NCBI RefSeq assembly: GCF_014196805.1
Contig: NZ_JACIEI010000002.1
Coordinates: 62,001-126,000, forward strand
Source: Sulfitobacter undariae
Lineage (GTDB): Bacteria; Pseudomonadota; Alphaproteobacteria; Rhodobacterales; Rhodobacteraceae
Direction of reading: 5' to 3'
DNA length: 64,000 nucleotides
Under the pieces are notes generated by a model that saw nothing but the letters and a program-made list of their open reading frames with translations, made no database searches and was not told the origin of the DNA. The number at the start of each line of letters is the position of its first letter. The first letter of the stretch is position 1. Positions 53,941 to 63,087 of this stretch are shown piece after piece. A program made the position numbers and the translations under genes.

Positions 53941-54600
53941 TCATTTTTCGCGCGAAAGTCTGACGTTGAAGAGGCCTGAGGATATTTTGAGGTGTTGCAG
54001 GGTTTGTTTGCCGCCTGCTGTGCGATAGATCAGCTCAATCTTGGCCGAGGAAATGCCGAGAGGTGACAGATGGCCCGGCCCTGCAATTACTTTGTAGCTG
54101 ACAGCACAGGTCAGCGTTTCGCCAGCCTGCGTTCCGCGGTCGGAGCGCATCGCGACAACGCGGCGGCCATCATACATTTGGATCGGTGCAGGGCAGCCTT
54201 TGGCGCGAAACAGTTGTGCCATTGCACGCACGGGGTCCATGACGCCTGCGGGTACTTTGTTGATGTCAGATAAGGCTGTCAGCTCGTCTTGGGGTGTGAT
54301 TGCGGTGCCCACAGCGCGGGCTTTCGCAATCTCCACCGTGACCACGCGGTTTTTGCGCGATGATCTGCTTTCGCCAGTAAAACGGCTGGTTGCCGTGTTG
54401 CCAATGCTGGTGCCAGTATAGTTTCCGTTGAAAACCCCCAAGGGAGTGTTGTCCAAGGTCGATGTCAAAATGGTTTTGCGCCCGGTCTCGGCGAATTTGA
54501 TCTGTCCCAAGGCTTTGCCGCCCAAGGAAACGCTAAAACTCTCAGCACCCACAGGCGCGGCGAGCATCAAAAAACACAGCGTAGCTGCCGGAAACTTCAT
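53941..54600 (-). CDS. DUF3108-like exported protein
   Basis: The 219-residue protein has a signal peptide (LCFLMLAAPVGAES) and an all-beta body with GQIKFAETGR, a G-x-x-x-G loop and a final LQHLKISSGLFNVRLSREK segment similar to DUF3108. The start is in the stop of plsY (ATGA). It is periplasmic, function unknown, and is the last gene of the long pyrB operon. Confidence 0.75.
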   Translation of the reverse strand: MKFPAATLCFLMLAAPVGAESFSVSLGGKALGQIKFAETGRKTILTSTLDNTPLGVFNGNYTGTSIGNTATSRFTGESRSSRKNRVVTVEIAKARAVGTAITPQDELTALSDINKVPAGVMDPVRAMAQLFRAKGCPAPIQMYDGRRVVAMRSDRGTQAGETLTCAVSYKVIAGPGHLSPLGISSAKIELIYRTAGGKQTLQHLKISSGLFNVRLSREK

Positions 54601-55205
54601 CCCTTTTGACCTATTTTGGGTTCGGTACCCGCACGAATGCGAGCAATGTTTTCGCGGTGACGCCAGAACACGATCAGCGTCAACGCCAGAGCGAGCAGAT
54701 ATGTCGTGCCAAAGCCGGTAAGTACAACCAGAACGCTGGACATCGCCGCCGCAAACAGTCCGCCCATGGAGGACATGCGTGACAGACCCGCCGCGACAAG
54801 CCATGCAATGCACGCGCCAATGCCTGCGGGCCACGCCAGCGCCAGCAATATCCCCAAGAAAGTCGCGACACCTTTGCCGCCTTTGAACTTGAGCCAGACA
54901 GGGTAGCAATGCCCCAACATCGCAGCGAGCGCCGCGATTTGTGCGGCATCTTCGCCACTAAAGGCACGCGCCAGCAGCAGCGCAACCGCCCCTTTGGCGC
55001 CATCCAATAGCAGGGTCGCAATGGCGGCGGGTTTTGACCCCGTGCGCAGCACGTTGGTGGCCCCGATATTGCCAGACCCGATTTCACGTAGGTTGCCAAG
55101 GCCCATCACACGGGCAATCACAACGCCAAAAGGGACAGATCCGATGAGGTAGCCAATTACGGCCCAGAGCAACAAAACAGAGACGGTGCTTTCAATTAGC
55201 GGCAT
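54597..55205 (-). CDS. plsY: Glycerol-3-phosphate acyltransferase PlsY
   Basis: PlsY moves an acyl group from acyl-phosphate to glycerol-3-phosphate, the first step in phospholipid synthesis. The 202-residue membrane protein has the three motifs GYLIGSVPFG, GSGNIGATNVLRT and HCYPVWLKFKGGKGVAT. It begins 14 bases after the dihydroorotase-like gene on the same strand. Confidence 0.95.
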   Translation of the reverse strand: MPLIESTVSVLLLWAVIGYLIGSVPFGVVIARVMGLGNLREIGSGNIGATNVLRTGSKPAAIATLLLDGAKGAVALLLARAFSGEDAAQIAALAAMLGHCYPVWLKFKGGKGVATFLGILLALAWPAGIGACIAWLVAAGLSRMSSMGGLFAAAMSSVLVVLTGFGTTYLLALALTLIVFWRHRENIARIRAGTEPKIGQKG

Positions 55206-55219
55206 GGGGTACTTTCCAG

Positions 55220-56494
55220 TTAAACAGAATAGACGCAGGAGCCTGCAACATAGGTTGATAGAACCTTACCCTGCATGCGCACTCCGTCAAATGGGGTATT
55301 GCGTGATTTTGACAGCAATGTTGCACGGTCCAGCACAAAGGGCGCATGGGCGTCAAACAACACCAGATCCGCAGGCGCACCCTCGGCCAATCGCCCCGAA
55401 GGCAGGCCCAACCGTTTGGCAGGGTTAAACGACATAGCACGCCACAGTTGCGGCAGCGTGATCATATCCGCATGCCACAGACGCAGCGCTGCAGGCAGCA
55501 GCGTTTCAAGCCCCACGGCACCTGATGCGGCCTCTTCAAACGGCAGGCGTTTGCTTTCTTCGTCTTGCGGGGTGTGCATAGAGCAGACAATGTCGATCAG
55601 CCCCGATGCCACGGCTTCAACCATTGCAAGACGGTCTTCTTCGTCGCGCAATGGCGGCTTGAGCTTGAAGAACGTACGGTAGTTCGCCACATCCAGCGCG
55701 TTCAGCGTCAGGTGGTGGATGCCAATGCCCGCTGTCACATCCAGCCCGTTGCGTTTGGCGCGTTCCAGCGGCGGCAAGGACCGCGCCGAGGTGATCTGAT
55801 CCGCATGATAGCGCGCACCTGTCATCTCGATCAAAGCAATGTCACGGTCCAACCCCATCCGCTCGGCCATGGGCGACACGCCGGGCAAACCGCGAAGGGA
55901 TGCGAATTTGCCAGATGTCACCGCAGCGCCACGGCTCAGGATCGGTTCTTGGGGATGGGCGATGACCAAGGCACCAAGGCTGCGGGCATAGGTCAGCGCG
56001 CGGGAGAAAACTTTGGTATCGGTGATCACATGGTCACAATCGGTAAAGGCCACCGCACCAGCGTCCATGAGAAAGCCGATCTCGGTCATCTCGCGGCCCT
56101 CACGGCCTTTGGTCAGCGCGGCCATGGGCAGCACGTTGACGGGCGTTGTCTCATTGGCGCGGCGGGTGACGAACTCCAGTGTTTCGGGGCTGTCGATGGC
56201 GGGAGCGGTGTCAGGGCGGGTGATCATCGTGGTGACACCGCCTTTGGCCGCTGCCATTCCCGCCGAGCGGTAGCTTTCTTTATGCCGTTCACCCGGTTCA
56301 CAGACTTTGACACCCAAATCGACAATGCCGGGGGCAAGGTATTTACCGCCGCAGTCGATGATCTCTCCTTTTGGGTTGGCTAGATCACCTGCGGTGACAG
56401 CAGCAATGCGGCCATTTTTAACAGTAAGCGAGCCGACCGTTTCGGTCCCGTTTTCAGGATCAATCAAAGTGGCGTTGATGAAATGAAGCGTCAT
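55220..56494 (-). CDS. Dihydroorotase-like protein lacking metal ligands (PyrC'/PyrX type)
   Basis: The protein of 424 residues has the amidohydrolase fold and length of type I dihydroorotase. The metal motif D-x-H-x-H-x-R is D59-L-G61-V-K63-V-C65, so both histidines and the arginine are lost. The catalytic aspartate motif (normally TDHAPH) reads CSMHTPQ. IHHLTLN and AHPQEP remain. It fits the inactive PyrC' (PyrX) that supports aspartate transcarbamoylase in Pseudomonas, and pyrB lies in the same operon. An active dihydroorotase must be elsewhere. Its start overlaps the preceding gene by ATGA. Confidence 0.88.
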   Translation of the reverse strand: MTLHFINATLIDPENGTETVGSLTVKNGRIAAVTAGDLANPKGEIIDCGGKYLAPGIVDLGVKVCEPGERHKESYRSAGMAAAKGGVTTMITRPDTAPAIDSPETLEFVTRRANETTPVNVLPMAALTKGREGREMTEIGFLMDAGAVAFTDCDHVITDTKVFSRALTYARSLGALVIAHPQEPILSRGAAVTSGKFASLRGLPGVSPMAERMGLDRDIALIEMTGARYHADQITSARSLPPLERAKRNGLDVTAGIGIHHLTLNALDVANYRTFFKLKPPLRDEEDRLAMVEAVASGLIDIVCSMHTPQDEESKRLPFEEAASGAVGLETLLPAALRLWHADMITLPQLWRAMSFNPAKRLGLPSGRLAEGAPADLVLFDAHAPFVLDRATLLSKSRNTPFDGVRMQGKVLSTYVAGSCVYSV

Positions 56495-57003
56495 GGCGTC
56501 TCTTTCTGGATTTTCAGTATGAGGTGGTACACTTTGTCCACATCGTCAATCCATGTGAATTGTGGGGGGCGTGTGGGAAAGGGGTGGTGCTTGCTTCGGC
56601 CGGGGGGGCCAAAGGTGATTGTATGCTCGTGGTCGGTACGGATTTTTCGCTTTGGTGTGATGCGGATTTTGCGCAGGCGCGGCTTGGCCCATGGGTATGA
56701 CAGGCCGATGATAGCGCGGCGGGAGGTGAGTGTGTAATAGCTATAGCGCCGCGCGACCGTATTGCGACAGATTGCATAGGTCGTGACGGCAATTCCTATA
56801 CCCAGAAATATCAGCCCTACGATCCAGAATATGGCGCCTGCGAATACCACGATTGTCATCCATATCAGGGCAAAAGCACTGAACAACATTCCGAATGCCA
56901 TCATGAAGAACTCTTCACGAGTCATAGAGAAAACAGTGTCGGGTCGACCTTGCCAGAGGATCGTTTCATCCGCTTCCAATATGCCGTCCCATGGGTCGCT
57001 CAT
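56491..57003 (-). CDS. Membrane protein with bacterial PH-like domain (170 residues)
   Basis: The start is at 57003, set by the overlap with the upstream gene. The N-terminus has the ILEADETILWQGRPD motif (L-x-x-D-E-x-x-L-W-x-G-x-P) shared with the protein at 58059. Two membrane helices follow (about 32-78), then a beta-rich part (YTLTSRRAIIGL) and a basic tail. This pattern is seen in bPH-type membrane proteins of unknown function. It overlaps the pseudo-dihydroorotase by four bases. Confidence 0.7.
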   Translation of the reverse strand: MSDPWDGILEADETILWQGRPDTVFSMTREEFFMMAFGMLFSAFALIWMTIVVFAGAIFWIVGLIFLGIGIAVTTYAICRNTVARRYSYYTLTSRRAIIGLSYPWAKPRLRKIRITPKRKIRTDHEHTITFGPPGRSKHHPFPTRPPQFTWIDDVDKVYHLILKIQKETP

Positions 57004-57431
57004 GGCAGCAGTCGGGCGCGGGCGGCTAGAATTTGCGCTGCGATGCTGGCAGGCTCTGGCACATAGGCGATACACACGCGCTGCCTGTCCTTGAGGAAGA
57101 GTACAACGCTCCACCCCAACCGCGTGCGGACATCCGTGATATCCGCCATCGGGATACGGACTTCGCCGTCCGGGCCATGGTGGATGACGGCATCGGTGCG
57201 CAGATACCAACGGTTCTGGCGGATAGCCCGCCAACGCGTCGGATCATCAACGCCGAAACTATAGAGGAGGCTCAAGATTGGCGCGATATAGATCAGCGGC
57301 CAATACCCCGTCGACTGGGCAACTCCCCAGCCGAACAGGGCCAAAGCAGCGGCGGTTGTCACGCCAGCCAGCGCGCAACGGCGCAGGTACACCCGCAAGT
57401 TGGGGGACCAGGCAGCGAGCGGTTCGCTCAC
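57000..57431 (-). CDS. Small membrane protein with PH-like soluble domain (143 residues)
   Basis: The GTG start at 57431 overlaps the stop of the 34-residue gene. Two helices (about 20-60) precede a soluble part with YLRTDAVIHHGPDGEVRIP and WSVVLFLKDRQRVCI, which resemble PH-like beta strands. It lacks the D-E-x-x-L-W motif of its neighbours. It overlaps the next gene by ATGA. Function unknown. Confidence 0.62.
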   Translation of the reverse strand: MSEPLAAWSPNLRVYLRRCALAGVTTAAALALFGWGVAQSTGYWPLIYIAPILSLLYSFGVDDPTRWRAIRQNRWYLRTDAVIHHGPDGEVRIPMADITDVRTRLGWSVVLFLKDRQRVCIAYVPEPASIAAQILAARARLLP

Positions 57432-57532
57432 CCTGCCATCCAGACCATGCCTGCAGCCACGGCGAATGCGACCAATAGCGCGACGGTAGCAACGCGGCCC
57501 GACATTTTGGGATCAGGTTTGGGTTCTTTCAT
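57428..57532 (-). CDS. 34-residue single-helix membrane protein
   Basis: The gene starts in the stop of the 177-residue gene (ATGA) and ends in the start of the 143-residue one (GTGA). The product is MKEPKPDPKMSGR followed by one membrane helix. Being held between four-base overlaps on both sides supports it as a real gene. Function unknown. Confidence 0.6.
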   Translation of the reverse strand: MKEPKPDPKMSGRVATVALLVAFAVAAGMVWMAG

Positions 57533-58062
57533 TTCAGTATCCACCATATCAAGAGAAGTATCAGCACCATTGCCACAGCGGTAATGCCACTGCCCATGCG
57601 CATCCGACCTGCTGTTGTGGGTTTGCCGCCCACGCCAGAATAGAGTTTTGCGGCATCAGAAGCGATCGGTGCCGCGCCATGTAGGGCTTGGGGTTCGGCA
57701 TAGGTGCCGATCAGGGTCAACGCGCTGTCAGGGGTAAAGGTGATACCGCCTGCGTCACTGACCTTGGAGAAAAGAAGCAGCACATAACCGTCCAGCGCTT
57801 GCAGGCGGGTTTGATCACGGCGCAGCGCGGCTTTGTCCACGTCATACCCGTCACTGAGATACTGCATCAGGCCCACGCCCGTCAGGTCAGATAGGGCGAA
57901 CAGTTCAAATTCACCCTCGCTTACGGAATGGTTAAGCAGTTGGGCCGCCACAGCGCTTTTAGGCTGCTGTTTTAAGGTGCGTGCCATATCCGCCATCGGG
58001 CGGGAAATGGCAAAAACGCGGATTACGCCGTGTTCAGATTGGGGAATGTCGATCACAGTCAT
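57529..58062 (-). CDS. Tail-anchored protein of unknown function (177 residues)
   Basis: The protein has no N-terminal membrane segment and ends in one helix (ITAVAMVLILLLIWWILK), so it is probably tail-anchored with the rest in the cytoplasm. The soluble part has VFAISRPMADMARTL and a YVLLLFSKV strand. It overlaps both neighbours by four bases. I do not recognise the fold. Confidence 0.65.
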   Translation of the reverse strand: MTVIDIPQSEHGVIRVFAISRPMADMARTLKQQPKSAVAAQLLNHSVSEGEFELFALSDLTGVGLMQYLSDGYDVDKAALRRDQTRLQALDGYVLLLFSKVSDAGGITFTPDSALTLIGTYAEPQALHGAAPIASDAAKLYSGVGGKPTTAGRMRMGSGITAVAMVLILLLIWWILK

Positions 58063-58553
58063 ACGCGTGCCTCCAGATGGGGCAACAGCGCGTCTGTGTG
58101 CTCGACAAATTCAAACCCTATTTCGGTCTTTTTCTTGGCCTCGGGGAGCAGAAAAGTTACGCTGGCGGGCATTGTATTGCGCAAATTTGGGGCGGTAATC
58201 GTTTCGCGGGGAATTGCCTTCACGCGGGTTTTCTGCCCCTCTATACGAAACATCAAGGCCCGTTTGTCTGTCAGGGCATAGCGGGTCGCCGCAAAGGCTT
58301 TGAGCTGCCGCCATGTGGCCCAAGCAGGGATCAACACCAACAGGGCAGGCAATAGCAACAGCCAGACGTCATTGTCTTTGCCTTGGGTGGCGATGATAAA
58401 GCCGCCCGCCAGAAACAACCCTGCCGCCGCCATTGGCGCAGGGCCATAAAGCCGCCAATTGCGCCAATGCAACCGCGGCTTTGGCTGGCCAGTCCAGAGC
58501 AGCTTTTCATCTGGCTCCAGCACTGTCTCCCAAAAATCGGTGGGGTTTTTCAT
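58059..58553 (-). CDS. Membrane protein with bacterial PH-like domain (164 residues)
   Basis: The protein begins with [17 protein letters not shown], the same motif as the 170-residue protein in this operon. Two helices (about 36-55 and 64-81) are followed by a beta-rich [11 protein letters not shown] segment, typical of bPH_2-like proteins. The start is in the stop of pyrB (ATGA). Function unknown. Confidence 0.72.
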   Translation of the reverse strand: MKNPTDFWETVLEPDEKLLWTGQPKPRLHWRNWRLYGPAPMAAAGLFLAGGFIIATQGKDNDVWLLLLPALLVLIPAWATWRQLKAFAATRYALTDKRALMFRIEGQKTRVKAIPRETITAPNLRNTMPASVTFLLPEAKKKTEIGFEFVEHTDALLPHLEARV

Positions 58554-59488
58554 TTCCGGCTCTCTGCAAGGTTCTGCGCCAGCAGATCCATCGCCGCCAT
58601 ACGCACAGCCACACCCATTTCCACCTGATCCTGAATAACGCTGCGGTTGATGTCATCCGCCAGAGTTCCGTCGATCTCGACGCCACGGTTCATCGGGCCG
58701 GGGTGCATGACAATTGCATCGGGTTTGGCGTGGGATAACTTTTCGGCATCTAGGCCGTAGCGGTGGTAATATTCCCGTTCGCTGGGGATAAACCCGCCGT
58801 CCATGCGCTCTTTTTGCAAGCGAAGCATCATGACAACATCGACGTCTTTCAGGCCTTCTTCCATGTTGTCAAAGACCTCGACACCGAATTCACCAATGCC
58901 TGATGGCATCAGCGTGGGTGGTGCAATCAGGCGGATGCGGTTTTCCATTTTACCAAGCAACATGATGTTTGAGCGTGCAACACGGCTGTGTGCGATGTCA
59001 CCGCAAATGGCGATGGACAAGCGGTGCAGGCGGCCCTTGGCGCGGCGGATCGTCAATCCGTCCAGCAGCGCCTGTGTCGGATGTTCATGTCGGCCATCAC
59101 CTGCGTTCAGCACGGCGCAGTTCACTTTCTCGGCCAGTAAATCCACCGCGCCCGATTGCGGATGACGCACCACCAGCAGGTCAGGATGCATGGCGTTCAG
59201 GGTCATCGCCGTATCAATCAGGGTTTCGCCCTTTTTGATAGATGAGGCCTGCATGGCCATGTTCATCACATCTGCGCCCAATCGTTTGCCTGCAATTTCA
59301 AAGCTGGCTTGGGTGCGCGTTGAATTTTCAAAGAACATGTTGATTTGGGTCAGACCCTTAAGCGCGGAGCCGTGTTTGTCAGGCTTGCGGTTTTGCTCGG
59401 CATATTTGTCGGCCAAATCCAGTAGGGTTGTGATCTCTGACGGATGCAGAGGCTCTATGCCGAGCAGGTGACGGTGGGCGAAACTCAT
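58550..59488 (-). CDS. pyrB: Aspartate carbamoyltransferase catalytic subunit
   Basis: PyrB joins carbamoyl phosphate and aspartate in pyrimidine synthesis. The 312-residue protein has the carbamoyl phosphate site [30 protein letters not shown] and [11 protein letters not shown]. No regulatory subunit pyrI is near, as in the class where an inactive dihydroorotase takes its place in the complex; such a protein lies five genes on. It is first in the operon and overlaps the next gene by ATGA. Confidence 0.96.
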   Translation of the reverse strand: MSFAHRHLLGIEPLHPSEITTLLDLADKYAEQNRKPDKHGSALKGLTQINMFFENSTRTQASFEIAGKRLGADVMNMAMQASSIKKGETLIDTAMTLNAMHPDLLVVRHPQSGAVDLLAEKVNCAVLNAGDGRHEHPTQALLDGLTIRRAKGRLHRLSIAICGDIAHSRVARSNIMLLGKMENRIRLIAPPTLMPSGIGEFGVEVFDNMEEGLKDVDVVMMLRLQKERMDGGFIPSEREYYHRYGLDAEKLSHAKPDAIVMHPGPMNRGVEIDGTLADDINRSVIQDQVEMGVAVRMAAMDLLAQNLAESRK

Positions 59489-59596
59489 GGCGAAAACCTC
59501 TGTCTGTTTGGGCCGTTATAGGCCCGCAGGCACAGGCGGGCAAGAACCGCTGCATAGGGCATTTCGGATCGCGTGGTTGGCGCGTACACTGCACTA

Positions 59597-60373
59597 ATGG
59601 AATCACTGGATTTTCACACGGCGCGCGCGCTTTTGGAGTGGCAGATTGAGCTGGGCGCCGATGAATGCATCGGCGACGCCCCTGTCGATCGCTATGCGTT
59701 GCCTGACAAGCTGGTCAAACCAAACAAACCTGACATCAAGCCGCATCTGACCAAAGGGCCAGTCAAAATGGATGCGCCTGATCCTGTGGCCGAGGCGCAG
59801 AGCGCAGCACAGGGGGCAACTACGCTGGACGAATTGCGTTTAGCGATGGAGGCGTTTGAGCGATGTGATCTCAAACGAGGTGCGCGCAATATGGTGTTTT
59901 CTGACGGGATCGCAGGTGCACCTGTTATGATCATCGGCGAGGCGCCAAACCGTGACGAAGACAGAGCAGGCAAGCCGTTTGTCGGCGATACAGGCGTGCT
60001 GCTGGACAGGATGTTTGCCGCCATCGATATGGGGCGCGAGCGTGCTGATGCCCCTCTCTATATTGCAAATGTCATACCGTGGCGGCCCAATTCGGGCCGT
60101 GATCCAAAGCCGGATGAAATCGCGATGATAAAACCGTTTTTGCTGCGCCACATCGAATTGGCTGCGCCCAAGGTGTTGGTGTTGATGGGTAATGGCGCCT
60201 GTCAGGCCCTTTTGGCGAAAGTAGGCGTATCGCGTTTGCGTGGAGAATGGACGCAAGTCGCTGGTTTGCCCGCAATGCCAATGCTGCACCCTGCGTCGCT
60301 TTTGCGAAACACGGATGCCAAGAAAGAGGCATGGGCGGATTTGTTAGAAATAAAGGCGGCGGTGGAAAAATGA
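59597..60373 (+). CDS. Uracil-DNA glycosylase superfamily protein without Fe-S cysteines
   Basis: The 258-residue protein has the family 4/5-like motif A GEAPNRDEDRAGKPFVG and motif B LHPASLLRN, and the YIANVIPWRPN segment. Family 4 and 5 enzymes hold a 4Fe-4S cluster with four cysteines. Here only C24, C90 and C202 remain, and the usual cysteine before RPP is replaced by tryptophan. An N-terminal extension of some 75 residues is added. It may still remove uracil. ATG 59597 was taken; it overlaps LysE by ATGA. Confidence 0.83.
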   Translation: MESLDFHTARALLEWQIELGADECIGDAPVDRYALPDKLVKPNKPDIKPHLTKGPVKMDAPDPVAEAQSAAQGATTLDELRLAMEAFERCDLKRGARNMVFSDGIAGAPVMIIGEAPNRDEDRAGKPFVGDTGVLLDRMFAAIDMGRERADAPLYIANVIPWRPNSGRDPKPDEIAMIKPFLLRHIELAAPKVLVLMGNGACQALLAKVGVSRLRGEWTQVAGLPAMPMLHPASLLRNTDAKKEAWADLLEIKAAVEK

Positions 60374-60975
60374 TTGATCCTGTAATCCTCTTGGCCTTTG
60401 TGCCTGCGGCCTTGGCGCTGAATGTAACGCCGGGGCCTGATATGATGTTATGTCTGGCGCAAGGGATGCGTTCGGGGCGGGCCTCGGCTTGGGCGGCCAG
60501 CGCGGGGGTCAGTGCGGGTGCCTTTGTGCATGTGACGGTTGCGGGTCTGGGCTTGGGCGCGGTTGTGGCAGCCTATCCTTGGGCGTTTTCAGCGATCCGT
60601 TGGATCGGGGTTGCGTACTTGCTGTATCTTGCGGTTCAGGCGTTGCGCAGCAACCAGATCAAAGCAGGCGGACAAGGGATGCGCCCGTTCAAAGCGTTCC
60701 GTGCAGGGTTTTTCACCAATTTGAGCAACGTCAAAGTCATCTACTTTGTGCTGGCTTTTATCCCGCAATTTGTCGTGCCCGAAGCAGGGCCGGTGTTTGT
60801 CCAGTTTCTGGTCTTTGGCAGCATGATTGCGCTGGGTGGTTTTGTGATCAACGGCATGGTTGGGGCTTATGCAGGCACATTCGGTGCCAAACTGATCGGC
60901 TCCAGCAAGACGCTGGGATATATTACCAGCGGCATTTACGCTGCCTTGGCCGCGCGCTTGGCGGTGATGGAGTAA
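60370..60975 (+). CDS. LysE/RhtB-family exporter
   Basis: This 201-residue membrane protein has six helices and the conserved NVTPGPDMMLCLAQGMRSGR start and GFFTNLSNVKVIYF motif of the RhtB/LysE amino-acid exporters. The start at 60370 is set by the overlap with the glycosylase stop (ATGA). The amino acid or metabolite exported is unknown. Confidence 0.92.
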   Translation: MIDPVILLAFVPAALALNVTPGPDMMLCLAQGMRSGRASAWAASAGVSAGAFVHVTVAGLGLGAVVAAYPWAFSAIRWIGVAYLLYLAVQALRSNQIKAGGQGMRPFKAFRAGFFTNLSNVKVIYFVLAFIPQFVVPEAGPVFVQFLVFGSMIALGGFVINGMVGAYAGTFGAKLIGSSKTLGYITSGIYAALAARLAVME

Positions 60976-60978
60976 GCG

Positions 60979-61521
60979 ATGACAACGATGAACGAAGCAA
61001 AAGAATTCATACCCGTGCGGATCGCGGTTTTGACCGTGTCCGATACACGTGACATGACCCAAGACCGTTCGGGCGACGTGCTTGTGTCGCGGCTGGAGGC
61101 GGCGGGCCATGTCTTGGCCGACCGTAAAATCCTGCGCGATGAGCGTGCCGAGATCGCGCAGCAGTTGCGCGACTGGTGCGCAGAGCCCCAGATTGATGTT
61201 GTGATTTCAACTGGCGGTACAGGGCTGACGGGGCGTGATGTCACCGTCGAGGCGCACCGCGATGTCTATGAAAAAGAAATTGATGCTTTCGGGACGGTGT
61301 TCACCATTGTCTCTATGCAAAAGATCGGGACCAGCGCCGTGCAATCGCGTGCAACAGGCGGTGTGTCGAATGGCACGTATCTGTTTGCGCTGCCCGGCAG
61401 TCCCGGGGCGTGCAAAGACGCATGGGATGAAATTTTGGTCAAGCAGTTGGATTATCGCCACCGCCCCTGCAACTTTGTTGAGATTCTCCCACGGCTGGAC
61501 GAACACCAGCGCCGTAAATAG
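60979..61521 (+). CDS. moaB: Molybdenum cofactor biosynthesis protein MoaB
   Basis: The 180-residue protein of the MoaB/MogA family adenylates molybdopterin before metal insertion. It has AVLTVSDTRD, ISTGGTGLTGRDVTVEA and LPGSPGACKDAWDEIL, with the MPT-binding TGG. It begins three bases after the LysE stop. Two ATGs lie nine bases apart and the first was used. It complements moaD/moaE in this window. Confidence 0.93.
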   Translation: MTTMNEAKEFIPVRIAVLTVSDTRDMTQDRSGDVLVSRLEAAGHVLADRKILRDERAEIAQQLRDWCAEPQIDVVISTGGTGLTGRDVTVEAHRDVYEKEIDAFGTVFTIVSMQKIGTSAVQSRATGGVSNGTYLFALPGSPGACKDAWDEILVKQLDYRHRPCNFVEILPRLDEHQRRK

Positions 61522-61635
61522 GCCGCACTTCTAAGCGTTGCTATGATATTGGTCTGGCGCATGTATATGCTGCGACAGGTTTGGACGCGGTAGAAAGCCA
61601 ACTATTGTAAGTGAAATGTTTAACGTGAGTGTGCA

Positions 61636-63084
61636 ATGCGGTTTCTGAGACAAAGCATGGTCGGCCTGTTTCTGGCGGCTGTTACCTTGGGCTTGTTGGT
61701 CTGGGCGGTTGAACTAGTCGGTGGGGCGGTTCAAACGCGGATGGCGGATAAGTCGGTTGAACGTGCCGCTCGGGAGCGTGTTTTCACTGTCAACGTTGTG
61801 CAGGCTATAGAGAGCACCCGAACACCGATCCTTGAGAGTTTTGGCGAAATCGCAAGCCGCCGGACGCTAGAGTTAAGGGCGGCAGGAAGCGGGCGTGTGA
61901 TCGCCTTGGCCGCAGGGTTTGAAGATGGCGGTCGCGTGCGTGCAGGCGATGTGTTGTTGCGGATTGATCCGGTTGATGCGCAGGCTGCTGTGCTGCGCGG
62001 GCAAAGTGATCTGGCGGATGCAATGGCCGAAATTCGCGATGCTGAGCGTGCAGTTGATCTGGCGCAGGATGAATTATCTGCGGCGCAAGAACAGGCGGCG
62101 TTGCATTTGCGCGCTGCACAACGTCAGTTAGATTTGGTTGGGCGTGGTGTTGGAACCACAGCAGCGACAGAAACAGCCGAGCTTGCAGCATCTGCTGCGC
62201 GACAGGCCGTTTTGTCACGGCGTCAGGCAGTGGCGCAGGCGCAAGCACGGATTGATCAGGCGGCAAATGCCAAGACCCGTGCGCAGATTGCTTTGGCGGA
62301 ACTGGAACGAGGATTAGCGGATACCGTTCTACGCGCACCCTTTGATGGCACGCTGAGCGCTACAAGCGTCGTTGAAGGCCGTTTGGTCAACGCAAATGAA
62401 CGTGTCGCGGATTTGATTGATCCTGATGATCTGGAAGTCTCTTTCCGTTTGTCGATCGGGCAATATGCGCGGATGCTGGATGCGGAAGGGCAAGTTTTGA
62501 AATCAGAGCTTCGTGTGGGGCTGGATGTTTCGGGGGCGAACCTCGAAGCGGTCGGTCGTGTGACGCGTACCTCTGCTGCCGCAGGGGCGGGCCAGACAGG
62601 GCGGTTGGTATTTGCAAAGCTGGATACGGCGGCGGGTTTCAAACCGGGTGATTTTGTCACGATCAGTTTGCAAGAACCCGCGTTAGAAAACGTTATGCGT
62701 TTGCCTGCCTCGGCAGTTGATGCGGCGGGGGCCGTGCTGCTTTTGGGGCCAGAAGATAGGTTAGAGGCGGCGACAGTAAAGGTGCTGCGGCGGGTTGGCG
62801 GCGCTGTTTTAGTGCGCGGCGACATCGCAGGCCGCGAAGTGGTTGAAGCCAGATCGCCATTGATGGGCGCTGGCATTAAGGTGAAACCGTTGCGCAAAGG
62901 CGCCAAGCCAGACGCGCCGCAGATGCTGGAGCTAACAAACGAGCGGCGGGCAAAGTTGGTGGCCTTTGTTGAAGAAAACACACGTATGCCCGAGGCTGCC
63001 AAGGCGCGCGCACTTACACAATTGGCCGAACCATTGGTCCCTGCGCAGATGGTTGAGCTGATCGAGCGCCGGATGGGGGGCTAA
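61636..63084 (+). CDS. RND efflux periplasmic adaptor
   Basis: The 482-residue membrane fusion protein has an N-terminal helix (about 8-28), a lipoyl half (VIALAAGFEDGGRVRAGDVL), a long Ala- and Gln-rich coiled-coil hairpin (about 115-215), the second lipoyl half (LRAPFDGTLSATSVVEG) and beta-barrel. The C-terminal 60 residues (LELTNERRAKL onward) are an added helical tail. It is followed three bases on by the RND pump. Confidence 0.9.
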   Translation: MRFLRQSMVGLFLAAVTLGLLVWAVELVGGAVQTRMADKSVERAARERVFTVNVVQAIESTRTPILESFGEIASRRTLELRAAGSGRVIALAAGFEDGGRVRAGDVLLRIDPVDAQAAVLRGQSDLADAMAEIRDAERAVDLAQDELSAAQEQAALHLRAAQRQLDLVGRGVGTTAATETAELAASAARQAVLSRRQAVAQAQARIDQAANAKTRAQIALAELERGLADTVLRAPFDGTLSATSVVEGRLVNANERVADLIDPDDLEVSFRLSIGQYARMLDAEGQVLKSELRVGLDVSGANLEAVGRVTRTSAAAGAGQTGRLVFAKLDTAAGFKPGDFVTISLQEPALENVMRLPASAVDAAGAVLLLGPEDRLEAATVKVLRRVGGAVLVRGDIAGREVVEARSPLMGAGIKVKPLRKGAKPDAPQMLELTNERRAKLVAFVEENTRMPEAAKARALTQLAEPLVPAQMVELIERRMGG

Positions 63085-63087
63085 CCT

